From NCBI RefSeq assembly GCF_004364775.1, contig NZ_SOAL01000011.1:144552-208551 (forward strand): a stretch of 64,000 bases of DNA, read 5' to 3'. The translations under genes were made by a program, and so were the position numbers. The stretch is from Comamonas sp. JUb58 (GTDB taxonomy: Bacteria; Pseudomonadota; Gammaproteobacteria; Burkholderiales; Burkholderiaceae_C). The notes under the pieces were generated by a model that saw nothing but the letters and a program-made list of their open reading frames with translations, was not told the DNA's origin and did no database searches. Below are positions 16,575-25,612 of the stretch, piece after piece (position 1 is the first letter of the stretch; each line of letters starts with the position of its first letter).

Positions 16575-16993
16575 ACAGCAAGCCCCAAGCTGCCCGCGCG
16601 GCAGCAAATGCCGGCTCATCCGTGGATTCCAGCTCGGATACCTCCCGCCCGAATACCGCTTATACCGATGCCATCCAGGCCATCGCAGACCATGGCGACC
16701 AGCCTTTAGACATTCACGACATCTGCAGTCATCGCAGGGCTTGCGGCTTTACGGACGACCTGGCGCTGACGGAGTGCGAAGCCCAAGGGATCAACACGCG
16801 CTTGTATGGCATGAGTGCTATATCGGCTCTGCTGATTGGGGCGGATGATGGCGGGTCGTTCAAGCTGAGCAACTGGCTGCAAGGCGGTCTGCATAGCGCT
16901 TTGTATGCCTTGACCGAAGATGCGCAGGCGGTGCTGCATCGGGCTAATGAGAGAGCTGCCGAGGGGCAGCATCAGAAAGGTGGCGGAAGATGA
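16571..16993 (+). CDS. Hypothetical island protein, 140 aa
   Basis: 140 aa starting at ATG 16571, overlapping the 53-aa gene stop, with AGGAGG at 16559-16564. The first 35 residues are Ala/Ser-rich and probably disordered. The rest is helical and ordered (TAYTDAIQAIADHGDQPLDI, YGMSAISALLIGADDGGSF, SALYALTEDAQAVLHRANER), with Cys in DICSHRRACGF and LTECEAQG. No family is recognised. Position under a C4-like RNA suggests a phage- or island-derived regulator whose translation is silenced by the antisense RNA. That is inference. Confidence 0.55.
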   Translation: MNSKPQAARAAANAGSSVDSSSDTSRPNTAYTDAIQAIADHGDQPLDIHDICSHRRACGFTDDLALTECEAQGINTRLYGMSAISALLIGADDGGSFKLSNWLQGGLHSALYALTEDAQAVLHRANERAAEGQHQKGGGR

Positions 16994-17160
16994 ATCACAG
17001 TCTTTGCCCTGGTTAAGGGCAAGCAGAGGGTCAATAGGCGGCATTGTCAGCCTTATTACAGGGGATTCAAAACGCCAACTCAGCGACTTCGCGGATGACA
17101 TTTTTCAAGTCAGTAGTACCCTTGTCCTTCCTGCCGCGTCAATGTCTTCGGCTTTCAGCA

Positions 17161-19950
17161 TCAAGTCGCTTGAGCATTTATCTCAACATATCCGATCAGC
17201 TCTGCTGAGTAACTACCGTCCCCGGCTGCCGCTCCCTTGTGCCTTAGCTCACGTTGTAGTGTCGGCTCCACGGTATAGGCAAACAGCGCTAGCCGCTGCT
17301 CAGGCGTAAAGCTCGGCTGAATCGTCGGCGCTTGCAGATACCTCTCGTACTGCCGCTCAATCGCCGGTACCCGTGTCCCGTCCTGCTTGACTGCGATGGG
17401 CTGCACCACCACACGACGTTCGCCGTTGCCCGCAGACGCCTCCACCATCCACAAGGACAGAACCACCGGCTCGTCAACATCCCCGGCCACCGCAATGCCG
17501 ATATCCTCGGGCGTCACGCTGCGCCAGCGGCCCAGCTCTTCCTGTACCAACGGATGATCCAACCCCATCAGCTCCAGATCGTCCCTGCTGGCGGCGGTGT
17601 CGCGGCTCAATGTGAAACGCGCACGGTGCACGCCATCCACTCTTACAAGGTCGTAGGTCTCCTCGTCCACCTTCAGCAGTTTCTGCTGGCGATCTGCCAC
17701 TGCCGCTGACAGAAAACGCACTAGCCGATCCAGGCTGGATGAGACATCCGAGAAAGGCTTGTAATCATCTAGACTGAAACCGTCGAGGTCTTGAAACAGG
17801 TCGAATACCACCTGTCGTGCCTCGCGAGAATTGGACAGCGCCGCTTCCAGCTCCACCTGGGTGCGTCTCAGTTCGGGATCGGACAGCGCCTCCTGGTACA
17901 GGCGGTCGTAGTTCAACCGCTCGGAAAGCTGCCCCAGAATCTGCGCCCTCATGTCTTCGGCCACGTTGCCCTGATCATCGACCTTTCCGACCGTGCGTGC
18001 AATTTCAGTCAACTTCTCATCCAGCAGGAGGAAGATGCGCCCCTCAATAGTGTCCGACAGCACGAGGTTGTAGACCTGCGCCGTGTGGTTCTGTCCATAG
18101 CGGTGAATGCGCCCGATGCGTTGCTCCATGTCCATCGGGTTCCACGGCAGGTCGAAATTGAACAGAATGCGGGCGAATTGCAGATTCAAGCCCTCGCGGC
18201 CAGCGGCTGTACACACCAGCACACGCGGCCCGTCTTTCAGGCGGAACTTCCGCTCTGCTGCCAGCTTGGCACCGTGGTCGCCGCCACGCAGCACCACCAC
18301 GCCCTGGCCGGGATAAGCCTGTTCAATTTCGCGCGAAATCAGATCGACCGTGCCGAGGTAGGTGGCGAAGATCACGATCTTTTCATTGGCGTTCTGTCGC
18401 CACAGATGCCCCAAACCATCGAGCAGCTTTTGCGCCTTGGTCTCGCGCTGTTGCGGGAAGATGCGCAGCAAGTCACCAATACGCAGGCGCTCCTCGGGCA
18501 GATGCAAATCGACCACAGCGGACGCGGCCTCTTCGGCGTGCGTGGCCGAGTACTCGCTGCCGTAGGGATCTGACGCCATTTCCAGCGCCTCTTCATCCAG
18601 TTTTTTCACCAGCCGGTATTTCAGGTCAGCCAGTACACGATCCACCTCGCTTCGACCAACACTGTCGCGCGGCAAGCCGAACTCCTCGTGAATTAGCTCG
18701 CGCGCCTCCTCGGTCAGGCGTTCGCGGCCTTCAATGTCCAGTTCTTTGTCGCGAAGAAGTGCCTCGTGCAGGGTCAGCATCAATAAGCGGCGCTTGAGTG
18801 TCCGGCGCACGGCAGCAAAGCTTGATGCTGCGATCTTCTGGAAGATCGCCATTAAGAAGCCCAGTGCGCGCCCCTGGTTGCCATGGCGGCGTGCCAGATC
18901 GAAACCGTCTTCCAGGTATTCGCGCAGCTTCTCGTAAAACAGCCGCTCCTCCTGATTCATCAGGAAGGACTCGGTATGCGCCCAGCGTCGAGCAAACAGC
19001 GGCGAGCCATCGGGTTGGCAGGCATCGGCCTTGGTTCGGCGGAACATCACCGTATTCAGGCGATGGCGGTTTTCCAGCATGTCCTCGGGACCGCCAAACA
19101 GCGTGGGATTTAAAAGCTGCGCCAGCATCCAGAACTGGAAGTGATTGCCCTGGTGCGGCGTAGCAGACAGGAGCAACAGATCACGCGCGTGATCCTTCAG
19201 TGCTTCGGCCAGCTTGTAGTTTTCCGTCTTGCGCACCTTTCCGCCCGTGCGGTGTGCGGTCAGGTGATGCGCTTCGTCGAACACCACCAGATCCCACCGT
19301 GGCGCATCCAGCAGACGCTTGATACGGGCAGGACGCTTCAATGTGTCGATGCTGGCAATCAGCCGGTCGTGCTTGGCGAAGGCATTGGTCTTGCGGTCGG
19401 TGACGTCGCCTTCGGAGCCAAACACCTCAAAGTCGAGATTGAACACCTCGTTCAATTCGCGGTGCCAGTTGTTCACCAAGCCTGCGGGCACCACCATCAG
19501 CGCCCTGGTCAATTCGCCCCGGCTGGCCAGTTCACGCAAAATCAGTGCGGCTTCGATGGTTTTGCCCAAACCCACTTCGTCGGCGATCAGGTAACGCCGT
19601 GGTGAAGCCGTCGCAATGCGGTGCGTCAGCACTACCTGGTGCGGCAGCAGATCAATGCGCGCCGAGGTCAGCGCCGAGGCCCTCTCCATCACCGGCAGTG
19701 CGTGCGCTTCGTAAGACAGCCATGCCTTGTGTGCCCGGTCGGAGCCTCCTGCCACCGATTGCAGAATGCGCTCGGTACGGGTGCGCTCGCGGCGTATCGA
19801 ACTGGTCGGTACACGGCGCTCCCCCACCACGCCGAAGAACGCGCGCAGATAGCCATCGTGCCCGGGTTCGAGCACCACGCCTGGACCGAATTCAGTATGG
19901 GTGATGCGCTCGCCAGGCTGGAACAAATTCTGAAAATCGTCTGCTTGCAC
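17161..19950 (-). CDS. SNF2-family DNA helicase of defence operon (DrmD/BrxHII-like)
   Basis: 929 aa, the last gene of the leftward operon. The N-terminal SNF2 core has DEVGLGKT (Walker A, 124-131), DEAH (225-228) and SATP (262-265). The C-terminal RecA lobe contains VIFATYLGTVD, AAGREGLNLQFARILFNFDL and QRIGRIHRYGQ, the motif VI arginine finger of RapA/DrmD-like translocases. The remaining 270 residues are family-specific. Such helicases move on double-stranded DNA in class 1 DISARM (DrmD) and some BREX types (BrxHII). It starts 10 bases after the 170-aa gene stop. It probably acts on incoming phage DNA with the methylase encoded upstream. Confidence 0.88.
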   Translation of the reverse strand: MQADDFQNLFQPGERITHTEFGPGVVLEPGHDGYLRAFFGVVGERRVPTSSIRRERTRTERILQSVAGGSDRAHKAWLSYEAHALPVMERASALTSARIDLLPHQVVLTHRIATASPRRYLIADEVGLGKTIEAALILRELASRGELTRALMVVPAGLVNNWHRELNEVFNLDFEVFGSEGDVTDRKTNAFAKHDRLIASIDTLKRPARIKRLLDAPRWDLVVFDEAHHLTAHRTGGKVRKTENYKLAEALKDHARDLLLLSATPHQGNHFQFWMLAQLLNPTLFGGPEDMLENRHRLNTVMFRRTKADACQPDGSPLFARRWAHTESFLMNQEERLFYEKLREYLEDGFDLARRHGNQGRALGFLMAIFQKIAASSFAAVRRTLKRRLLMLTLHEALLRDKELDIEGRERLTEEARELIHEEFGLPRDSVGRSEVDRVLADLKYRLVKKLDEEALEMASDPYGSEYSATHAEEAASAVVDLHLPEERLRIGDLLRIFPQQRETKAQKLLDGLGHLWRQNANEKIVIFATYLGTVDLISREIEQAYPGQGVVVLRGGDHGAKLAAERKFRLKDGPRVLVCTAAGREGLNLQFARILFNFDLPWNPMDMEQRIGRIHRYGQNHTAQVYNLVLSDTIEGRIFLLLDEKLTEIARTVGKVDDQGNVAEDMRAQILGQLSERLNYDRLYQEALSDPELRRTQVELEAALSNSREARQVVFDLFQDLDGFSLDDYKPFSDVSSSLDRLVRFLSAAVADRQQKLLKVDEETYDLVRVDGVHRARFTLSRDTAASRDDLELMGLDHPLVQEELGRWRSVTPEDIGIAVAGDVDEPVVLSLWMVEASAGNGERRVVVQPIAVKQDGTRVPAIERQYERYLQAPTIQPSFTPEQRLALFAYTVEPTLQRELRHKGAAAGDGSYSAELIGYVEINAQAT

Positions 19951-19959
19951 GCGCTAGCC

Positions 19960-20472
19960 TCAAGTAATCCGCAGGTGAAACAGGCCGGCCGCTTTCGCGC
20001 CCTCGCGCAGCAAAATTTCCTGCGGGTACTCGTTGGCCTCACCCCACAGAAGGCGCCCAAAGTCCAGTAGTTGCCCCCGATGCGGCGCTTCGCACAGCCA
20101 GGTCACTGCGTCGGTGGAAGCCTGCACGCGCAAACGGCCCTGGCCCTGGGGCAGCCAGAAGATCAAGGCTGCTTCGCCTGCATATGCATCCTGAAATGAC
20201 AGGATGGCGCGTTTGATCGTGTCGCCCAGCCAGATTTCGGCCTGATCGGGAGCCAGCAAATCAAGGCTGCCCTCCAGCCCAGCCACCACCAACGTCTGCC
20301 CGCCGTTGCTGGGCAGGTCATCCGGCCAGCCCTGCGCAGCGGGGACTGCCGCCTGCAAAAACTGCCGCAGGCTCCAAACCTCGCCCGCCGCGCACACTGT
20401 ATTGCGCGCTTCCTCATCCCACAGCCAGCTGGTGCCGCGCCGTTGCCACACCGTATCGAGCACCTGCCTCAT
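19960..20472 (-). CDS. Uncharacterised 170-aa protein of defence operon
   Basis: 170 aa between methylase and helicase. Its ATG overlaps the methylase stop by one base (TAATG), indicating coupling. It looks like a compact mixed fold, with VWQRRGTSWLWDEEARNTVC at the N-terminus, a central EIWLGDTIKRAILSFQDAYA and a tryptophan-bearing AVTWLCEAPHRGQLLDFGRL. It has no membrane segment, nucleotide motif or evident nuclease motif. By place it may correspond to a small accessory factor (BREX small proteins or DUF3780-type), but I see no motif to confirm either. Function unknown. Confidence 0.7.
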   Translation of the reverse strand: MRQVLDTVWQRRGTSWLWDEEARNTVCAAGEVWSLRQFLQAAVPAAQGWPDDLPSNGGQTLVVAGLEGSLDLLAPDQAEIWLGDTIKRAILSFQDAYAGEAALIFWLPQGQGRLRVQASTDAVTWLCEAPHRGQLLDFGRLLWGEANEYPQEILLREGAKAAGLFHLRIT

Positions 20473-23400
20473 TACGCATACTCCCCATCGTCATCAAACA
20501 GTGAAGCCTGCAGAGGCTTAGGTGCCTGGCTGGCTTGCCAAGTGGTGAAGATCGACACCGCGCGCGAGGCCGCGTTGCGGGTGGTTTGATCCGGGCCATT
20601 CTTCTGCAACCATTCCAGCAGCGGCTTGAGCGCCACGTGCGGTTTGAAGTTATCGTTCTTCAAAGTGTCCGAAGCATTGATGCCGCTGCCATCGACACAG
20701 GCACCAATCAACACCAGCGCCTGATCAAGATCGGAGGTGAGTTTGCGCTTGTGCTTGCCTGACCAATCGCGGGCAAAATCGAGCGGATTGGTGCGCGTAA
20801 ACACCTTCTTCACCTCGCTGCACCACCCGCGTTGCTCAAAGTCATCCGGCGTGGTGATGGTGCCGCGCAGGAATTTCTGCAATTGGTCGCGCTTCATTTC
20901 AGTCGCAGCCCCGAAGGTACGCAGAAACTGGCGCGTCATCGGCTCGGCATTCACCGGTGGCGGCTCCTTGCCCTTTTCGGCATCTTCGTCGATGAGCTGG
21001 TTGATACCGACCAGTGCATCTTTGACCGAGATGGTGCGCCCCTCGTCGACATAAACCTTGCCATAGTGGCGAGAGAAGTACTCCAGCGCCTTACCGCGCC
21101 GGATCACCTGAATGTCCGCCGCAGGCAGACCTTCCTTGGCGTGGTTTTCCAGCATCGCTTGCAGTTGGCGTACATCGGCCATCACCTCGCGGCGCATCCG
21201 GCCCCAGCTCACCGGCTTGGGCTCTTCGGTGCGCTTGCGGCAGACGTGGATTATGTCGTACTCGACTTTTTGTGAGCCAAATTGGCCATCACCTTTGGTT
21301 TCATCAGATCTGATCGGGTACGTCGCCTCCAAATAAAAACCTGCATCGAACAGCGATTCGAGCACCGCTACCCATGGTTCGTCTTCGCTATGGTGGAACG
21401 TGAAAGCCAGAATCCCTCCAACCTTCAGCGTGCGGTGCGATTCACGCCAGCACTCAGTTAATAGGCGCTGATAAAAGCCATTGGGATCTTCCGGTTCGCG
21501 GAACTTGTTGGCGACTGCCTCGAGAGTTTTTGGCGTGTATTCACCGGAATAGATGTCTGGATAGTGCTTCCGGAGTACGAGGCGAAGCCATACGTAAAAA
21601 AAATCTGCCAACTCTGAATATTGAACCAGATCACCAAAGGGCGGATCGGTTATGACTAAGTCCAAACTTCCGTTCGGAACTTTACTCAATTCGGTGGACG
21701 ATCCTTGATAGACAGTACCTCCCGTGACAGGATCGCCCGGAAAGGCTTTTTCGCTTTTTCCAGAACATTGGCCCGCCAACTCCGGATGTGTGCGTGAAAG
21801 CTGTTCGAGACTTACCAGTTCCCAAGGTGCTTTAACCCATTCCTCACCCTCAACACATCCCTCGGCGCAAGAAGTCCAATTCCCGCGACCAAGAGTACCG
21901 AAAACGCTGTTTTCGATAGCCGTCAACTTTGGGTGAAAGCTATTTCGAGAGTAGTGGGGCTCCATCTTGTCCGCGCCCGAATTCCAGAAACAAAACATGT
22001 TCTGGTTCCGTAGATACTGCTGGAATGCACCCAGTACGTACTCTCGCGTTTCCCATGAATAATCGCCCAGCGTGACAATTGCCTTCAGTAGCTGCGTATG
22101 AACGAGCATTTGGCGGGGATTGAACATCGTCCACCAGTGGGTGAAGTGATGCCCTTCTACATCGTGGGGGCCAATCTCTGCACCAATCGGAATCGAGCTT
22201 CTTGGCCAATACTCCGCGAGATCACCATCTTTGCGTGAATCCCATTCAGATGCGGCCGCGTCATACTGGCTGGCGACTCGCGGGGAAAAAGGAGCAAAAA
22301 AACGGCCGTTGTAGCCCTCTGTGCTGCCCGCCGCAGTCGGGGTAAAACCCTGGATGGCATAACCTGCAGTGGGGGCAGCCTTTCCATAGGACTTAACTGT
22401 CGCCAAAAGGTCTTGGACTGTGCCGCACGCTGCACAAGCGAAGTGCGAGCGTTTGGGAACAGTACCTGCATTCGAAGCGAAGGTGATCTTGGTTTCGGGA
22501 CAAGTTACGTCATCCGGCACAGCACCACGAACTTCCAACAATCTGAGTTTGCCAGCTCTTTCCGCGTCCCACCGGCGTGTTGAATCGACGTCATCGTGAA
22601 CGGAACCACCGAACGCTTGGCCATTTGCATCCTGTTTTGGACTGCCCGCGAGCCATTCGGAATGCACAAGCAAACTGGCTTCGACTTTCTTATTCTTTCC
22701 TTTACCCAAATTCACCATCGCGGTGTGACCGCATTTCGGGCAGATCACGCCCTTCTTACGATCAAGCACCGAGTATGGGTATTCATCAGGAGCCACGTAC
22801 AGTGGTACATCGGGAGCCATCCGCACTGGGTTTTCCTCGACGTGGAACTCGCAGCCGCATTTGCTACAACTGTGCTCCCAATGCTTCACAGTGAGTGTCT
22901 TAATCGCCATCACCGGGCTGGTCATGATGGGCGTGCGGTGGCCGCAGCCCGTCACCTGACAAGGGCCGTGCTTGGCCCAGAAGGTGTAGATGATTTCCGG
23001 GCCTTGGTAGCGGTAATCCTTACGCTCGTTGCGCGGGATGGTCAGCGGATCGAAGTCAGTAGGCATCGCCTTCTTGGTTGGCAGGTGCGTCCACGTTCCT
23101 TTTTCACCTTCCGGGCCGTCGCAGTAGTAGTACGGCACGATCTGCGGCTTGACCTCGATCTCGATGTCTGCGAGCAGCTTTTTCACTTGCTCCAGATCGA
23201 CGTTGGCCAGTTCCTGCTTCACCACAAACCATGCGACTGGGTTGAGGTCGTTGCCGACCATCTGCATGCCGAGGCGTGAGCCTTCCACCAGCGTGGTGCC
23301 ACCACCCATGAAGATGTCGGCCACCTTCAGGTGCTTGAACGCGCCTTTCTTCTGGTGGTTGGCGTAGTAGTTGTCCCACACCATCTTGGCCGCGTGCGAT

Positions 23401-23675
23401 TTGTCCTCGGGAGCCTTGGTGGCAGCCGCTATGAGCATCGAACGAAACACGCTGGAGCGACGCCGCGCCCACCACTTCGACATCTGGTAGATCGGCTTGC
23501 CCGCGTTGCCTTCGATGATCGCCACCTGATTGACCGGTAGGATCGGGAAATCCACCTCCAGGCAGGTCTTGGGGCGGTTGGGGTCGTTGAAATCGACGGT
23601 TTCCAGTGCGACTGGCTTTCCCGCATCTACGGCTTTTGCGACCTGCTGTGCGAGTAGTTCTTTCTTTGTAGCCAT
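20472..23675 (-). CDS. DUF1156 adenine-specific DNA methyltransferase of defence operon
   Basis: 1067 aa. The DUF1156 N-terminus is clear (LEVDFPILPVNQVAIIEGNA, then MSKWWARRRSSVFRSM). SAM-binding motif I is FMGGGTT (122-128) with NDLNP (142-146). The catalytic motif IV is DPPF (677-680), as in N6-adenine methylases. Between them are cysteine clusters suggesting zinc ribbons (C239/C244, C270/C273/C275, C312/C315, C414/C417). The family includes the methylase subunit of some BREX systems. It would mark host DNA so that the ATPase/helicase machinery spares it. The start follows the HerA remnant directly (TGAATG). Confidence 0.9.
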   Translation of the reverse strand: MATKKELLAQQVAKAVDAGKPVALETVDFNDPNRPKTCLEVDFPILPVNQVAIIEGNAGKPIYQMSKWWARRRSSVFRSMLIAAATKAPEDKSHAAKMVWDNYYANHQKKGAFKHLKVADIFMGGGTTLVEGSRLGMQMVGNDLNPVAWFVVKQELANVDLEQVKKLLADIEIEVKPQIVPYYYCDGPEGEKGTWTHLPTKKAMPTDFDPLTIPRNERKDYRYQGPEIIYTFWAKHGPCQVTGCGHRTPIMTSPVMAIKTLTVKHWEHSCSKCGCEFHVEENPVRMAPDVPLYVAPDEYPYSVLDRKKGVICPKCGHTAMVNLGKGKNKKVEASLLVHSEWLAGSPKQDANGQAFGGSVHDDVDSTRRWDAERAGKLRLLEVRGAVPDDVTCPETKITFASNAGTVPKRSHFACAACGTVQDLLATVKSYGKAAPTAGYAIQGFTPTAAGSTEGYNGRFFAPFSPRVASQYDAAASEWDSRKDGDLAEYWPRSSIPIGAEIGPHDVEGHHFTHWWTMFNPRQMLVHTQLLKAIVTLGDYSWETREYVLGAFQQYLRNQNMFCFWNSGADKMEPHYSRNSFHPKLTAIENSVFGTLGRGNWTSCAEGCVEGEEWVKAPWELVSLEQLSRTHPELAGQCSGKSEKAFPGDPVTGGTVYQGSSTELSKVPNGSLDLVITDPPFGDLVQYSELADFFYVWLRLVLRKHYPDIYSGEYTPKTLEAVANKFREPEDPNGFYQRLLTECWRESHRTLKVGGILAFTFHHSEDEPWVAVLESLFDAGFYLEATYPIRSDETKGDGQFGSQKVEYDIIHVCRKRTEEPKPVSWGRMRREVMADVRQLQAMLENHAKEGLPAADIQVIRRGKALEYFSRHYGKVYVDEGRTISVKDALVGINQLIDEDAEKGKEPPPVNAEPMTRQFLRTFGAATEMKRDQLQKFLRGTITTPDDFEQRGWCSEVKKVFTRTNPLDFARDWSGKHKRKLTSDLDQALVLIGACVDGSGINASDTLKNDNFKPHVALKPLLEWLQKNGPDQTTRNAASRAVSIFTTWQASQAPKPLQASLFDDDGEYA

Positions 23676-24020
23676 TCAAGCGTTTCCTTCATCTTCCTGT
23701 GCGCGGGATTGTCTGCGCATGTTTTCTACGGCAGCCACCAAATCGATTTCTGCTTTCGGCGCGGCCCAGCGCGTCCAGAACGGGATCGTTGCACTGCGCG
23801 GTTCGTGTTTGGGCTTAGCCATCTTGATACGGGTCGGCAGCAGGGTCGCATCGCCACCTACCACAGCCTCGCCCACGTCTAGCGTCGGCAACACCTCCAT
23901 GCGCCCCTCCAGACTTTCTGGCAAGAGCTGCCCGACCACTGCCTGATCAGTTTTGTTAGCCAGGCGCAAGCTGATGATGTTGCTGCACTGACTGAGAATG
24001 GTCGTGCTGACACCAGAACG
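23676..24020 (-). pseudogene. HerA-type ATPase remnant, C-terminal fragment only
   Basis: The last about 115 codons of a HerA/DUF87 ATPase: VSTTILSQCSNIISLRLANK, then TDQAVVGQLLPESLEGRMEV and DVGEAVVGGDATLLPTRIKM, the conserved end of HerA hexameric translocases. The N-terminal three quarters, with Walker A and B, are absent. Upstream, the sequence passes into the SIR2-like gene in a different reading frame. The stop abuts the methylase ATG (TGAATG), the spacing expected of a native operon gene. So this is a deletion remnant, not a stray fragment. The junction position (about 24010-24030) is approximate. Confidence 0.75.
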
Positions 24021-24586
24021 CGGCTGTACTGCGTTTGGAAAAGTGGCCGGGCACGCCGCTTACGCCGACGGAACCCCGTATACCTTGTGTCCAGTGGGAT
24101 TTCTGCCAGATCACAAAACAACTCCAACAACGTGTCATAGTTAGTCGTAATGAAATGGATGCTGTCCGTGTTCTGCGGGGAGCCGCTAAACAAGCGATTC
24201 GAGCAACGTGACGGCGCATGGCCACCGGCAACCTTTTCACCAAGGATTTCAGCCTGTGCTGCGATGGCTCGCTCAAGGATCAGCTTCGCGGTTTCTCCTC
24301 GTATGACTGATACGATCTCTGCCCATTCCGCCATACCAAGCGGAATGCCATTCAGGCCAGCCTCCAGATTTGTTTTAATCGCTTTGACTGATTGCCCCCA
24401 TGCATTCTTTGCACCGTCGGTGGACAGGGCATGATGCACAGCGGTTGCCAAATGCTCTGCCAAAGCACCCATGCCGGGCAGGCCATAGCCACAGGAGAAG
24501 CCGGAGCAGACGAGCAGCACCGGGGTTCTGCAAAAAATCCCTTGGATTTCTGCGAAAAAATTTTCTGGCAATTCGGCCGCTGTCAT
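24021..24586 (-). pseudogene. SIR2-like NADase remnant, N-terminal part, truncated
   Basis: The open frame runs 24586 to 23879 (235 aa), but only about the first 185-190 residues look like SIR2. Residues 22-40 give the nucleotide-binding loop (LLVCSGFSCGYGLPGMG), and 144-156 give HFITTNYDTLLEL, a hallmark of SIR2 defence proteins. The last about 45 residues are Arg/Ser-rich and read HerA DNA out of frame. SIR2-HerA is a known two-gene anti-phage system that depletes NAD. The gene starts 6 bases after PglZ. A single deletion appears to have joined SIR2 to HerA and inactivated both. Residual activity of the truncated SIR2 is unlikely but untested. Confidence 0.75.
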
Positions 24587-24592
24587 ATCGAC

Positions 24593-25612
24593 CTACTTCG
24601 ATAGTTCAACGAAGGGCGACAACACTTCCAGCAGTGAAAGACCGCCATGCGTCAAAGTCGGGTACCCGCCTTGGCTGCGCCACTTTCTGCGCCCCAGCGC
24701 CAGCAGGTATGCGCCATGCGGGCTGTCGATTTGCAAGGCGACGGGAGGAACGAAGGGGCCGGCGTCGCCATTGCCCGCGTTGCTGCGCCCGCTTGAAAAA
24801 GTTTGCTTGAGGTGCGAGGCCACCTCACCATCGGCATCGGGGAAGTAACCGGTGGCAGCATAGCCGTGATCCGAAGTAATGACCAAGCGCCGCCCCGTGG
24901 CGAGGCGCTCGACAAATGCCCAGAAGTCGTCACTGGAAAGCTGCTGCGCGGCATCCTTTGTCAGCAGTTCCAGGCCTTGGCCAGCGCCGTAGTCGTGCAG
25001 CTTCGCGTCTGGCCAGTGATGCCAGAACAGCCAGTTCTTCGCCCCCGAGGCGTTGCCTACCAAGCCTTCGCAGTCCTTCCACGGCAGGTCGATGGTTTCG
25101 GTTTGCGTCGGTTGCAACTTGTGGGCCAAACCACCGCCGTTGGCTTGTAGCTGGCTGCGGCTGCTCAGCCCCAATGCGCGGGCGAAAGGATTGGTCTCAC
25201 TGGGCAGCTCCGATGCTGTAGCGGCCACTGTATGCAAGGTGAATCCACGCTCTTTGGCCCCTTGCAGCAGCCAGGGCAGCTCACGCAGCGAGAGGGCATC
25301 CAAAATCAGTACGGCGTGCGCGGCGCTATGGCCATAGCCGGGTTCGCTCCACCAACGCGCAAGCCGGTCTGACGTGCGCTCCACACCACTGATTTCGGGT
25401 TGACCAAAGGCCCGCCACAGATCCCAGCCGCTAGAGGCCAGGAACAAATCGAGCTCGCCAATTTCGCGGTCGCGCTTGACCACTTCGCTGGGGGCATTAC
25501 CTTCGGCCAGCGGTTTGGATGCAATCTCCAGCGCCCGTTCGCTAATGAAGCGCCAAGCCTCTTTCGGGCTGTCATGGGTCAGGCGCTGCAATGTTTGCGC
25601 ATCCAATGCCAT
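24593..25612 (-). CDS. Compact PglZ-domain protein of defence operon
   Basis: 339 aa. It carries the three alkaline-phosphatase-superfamily blocks of PglZ: VLILDALSLRE (101-111), VITSDHGYAATGYF (244-257) and THGGLSLLEVLSP (321-333). The Asp and His residues expected to hold metal are present, so the core seems intact. PglZ of BREX and Pgl systems is usually 650-900 aa; this one lacks the long additional domains. PglZ is the signature gene of BREX-like defence and binds DNA with the methylase; its exact reaction is debated. Its ATG overlaps the ATPase stop (ATGA). Confidence 0.87.
   Translation of the reverse strand: MALDAQTLQRLTHDSPKEAWRFISERALEIASKPLAEGNAPSEVVKRDREIGELDLFLASSGWDLWRAFGQPEISGVERTSDRLARWWSEPGYGHSAAHAVLILDALSLRELPWLLQGAKERGFTLHTVAATASELPSETNPFARALGLSSRSQLQANGGGLAHKLQPTQTETIDLPWKDCEGLVGNASGAKNWLFWHHWPDAKLHDYGAGQGLELLTKDAAQQLSSDDFWAFVERLATGRRLVITSDHGYAATGYFPDADGEVASHLKQTFSSGRSNAGNGDAGPFVPPVALQIDSPHGAYLLALGRRKWRSQGGYPTLTHGGLSLLEVLSPFVELSK

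Noticed and set aside
16920..17309. A 129-codon plus-strand frame between the small gene and the helicase
   Set aside because: It starts inside the 140-aa gene in another frame and ends antisense to the helicase. No start signal or domain.
23879..24020. C-terminal 45 codons of the SIR2-like open frame as a true protein end
   Set aside because: The same DNA in another frame encodes conserved HerA sequence (TILSQCSNIISLRL), so this tail is out-of-frame reading after a deletion.
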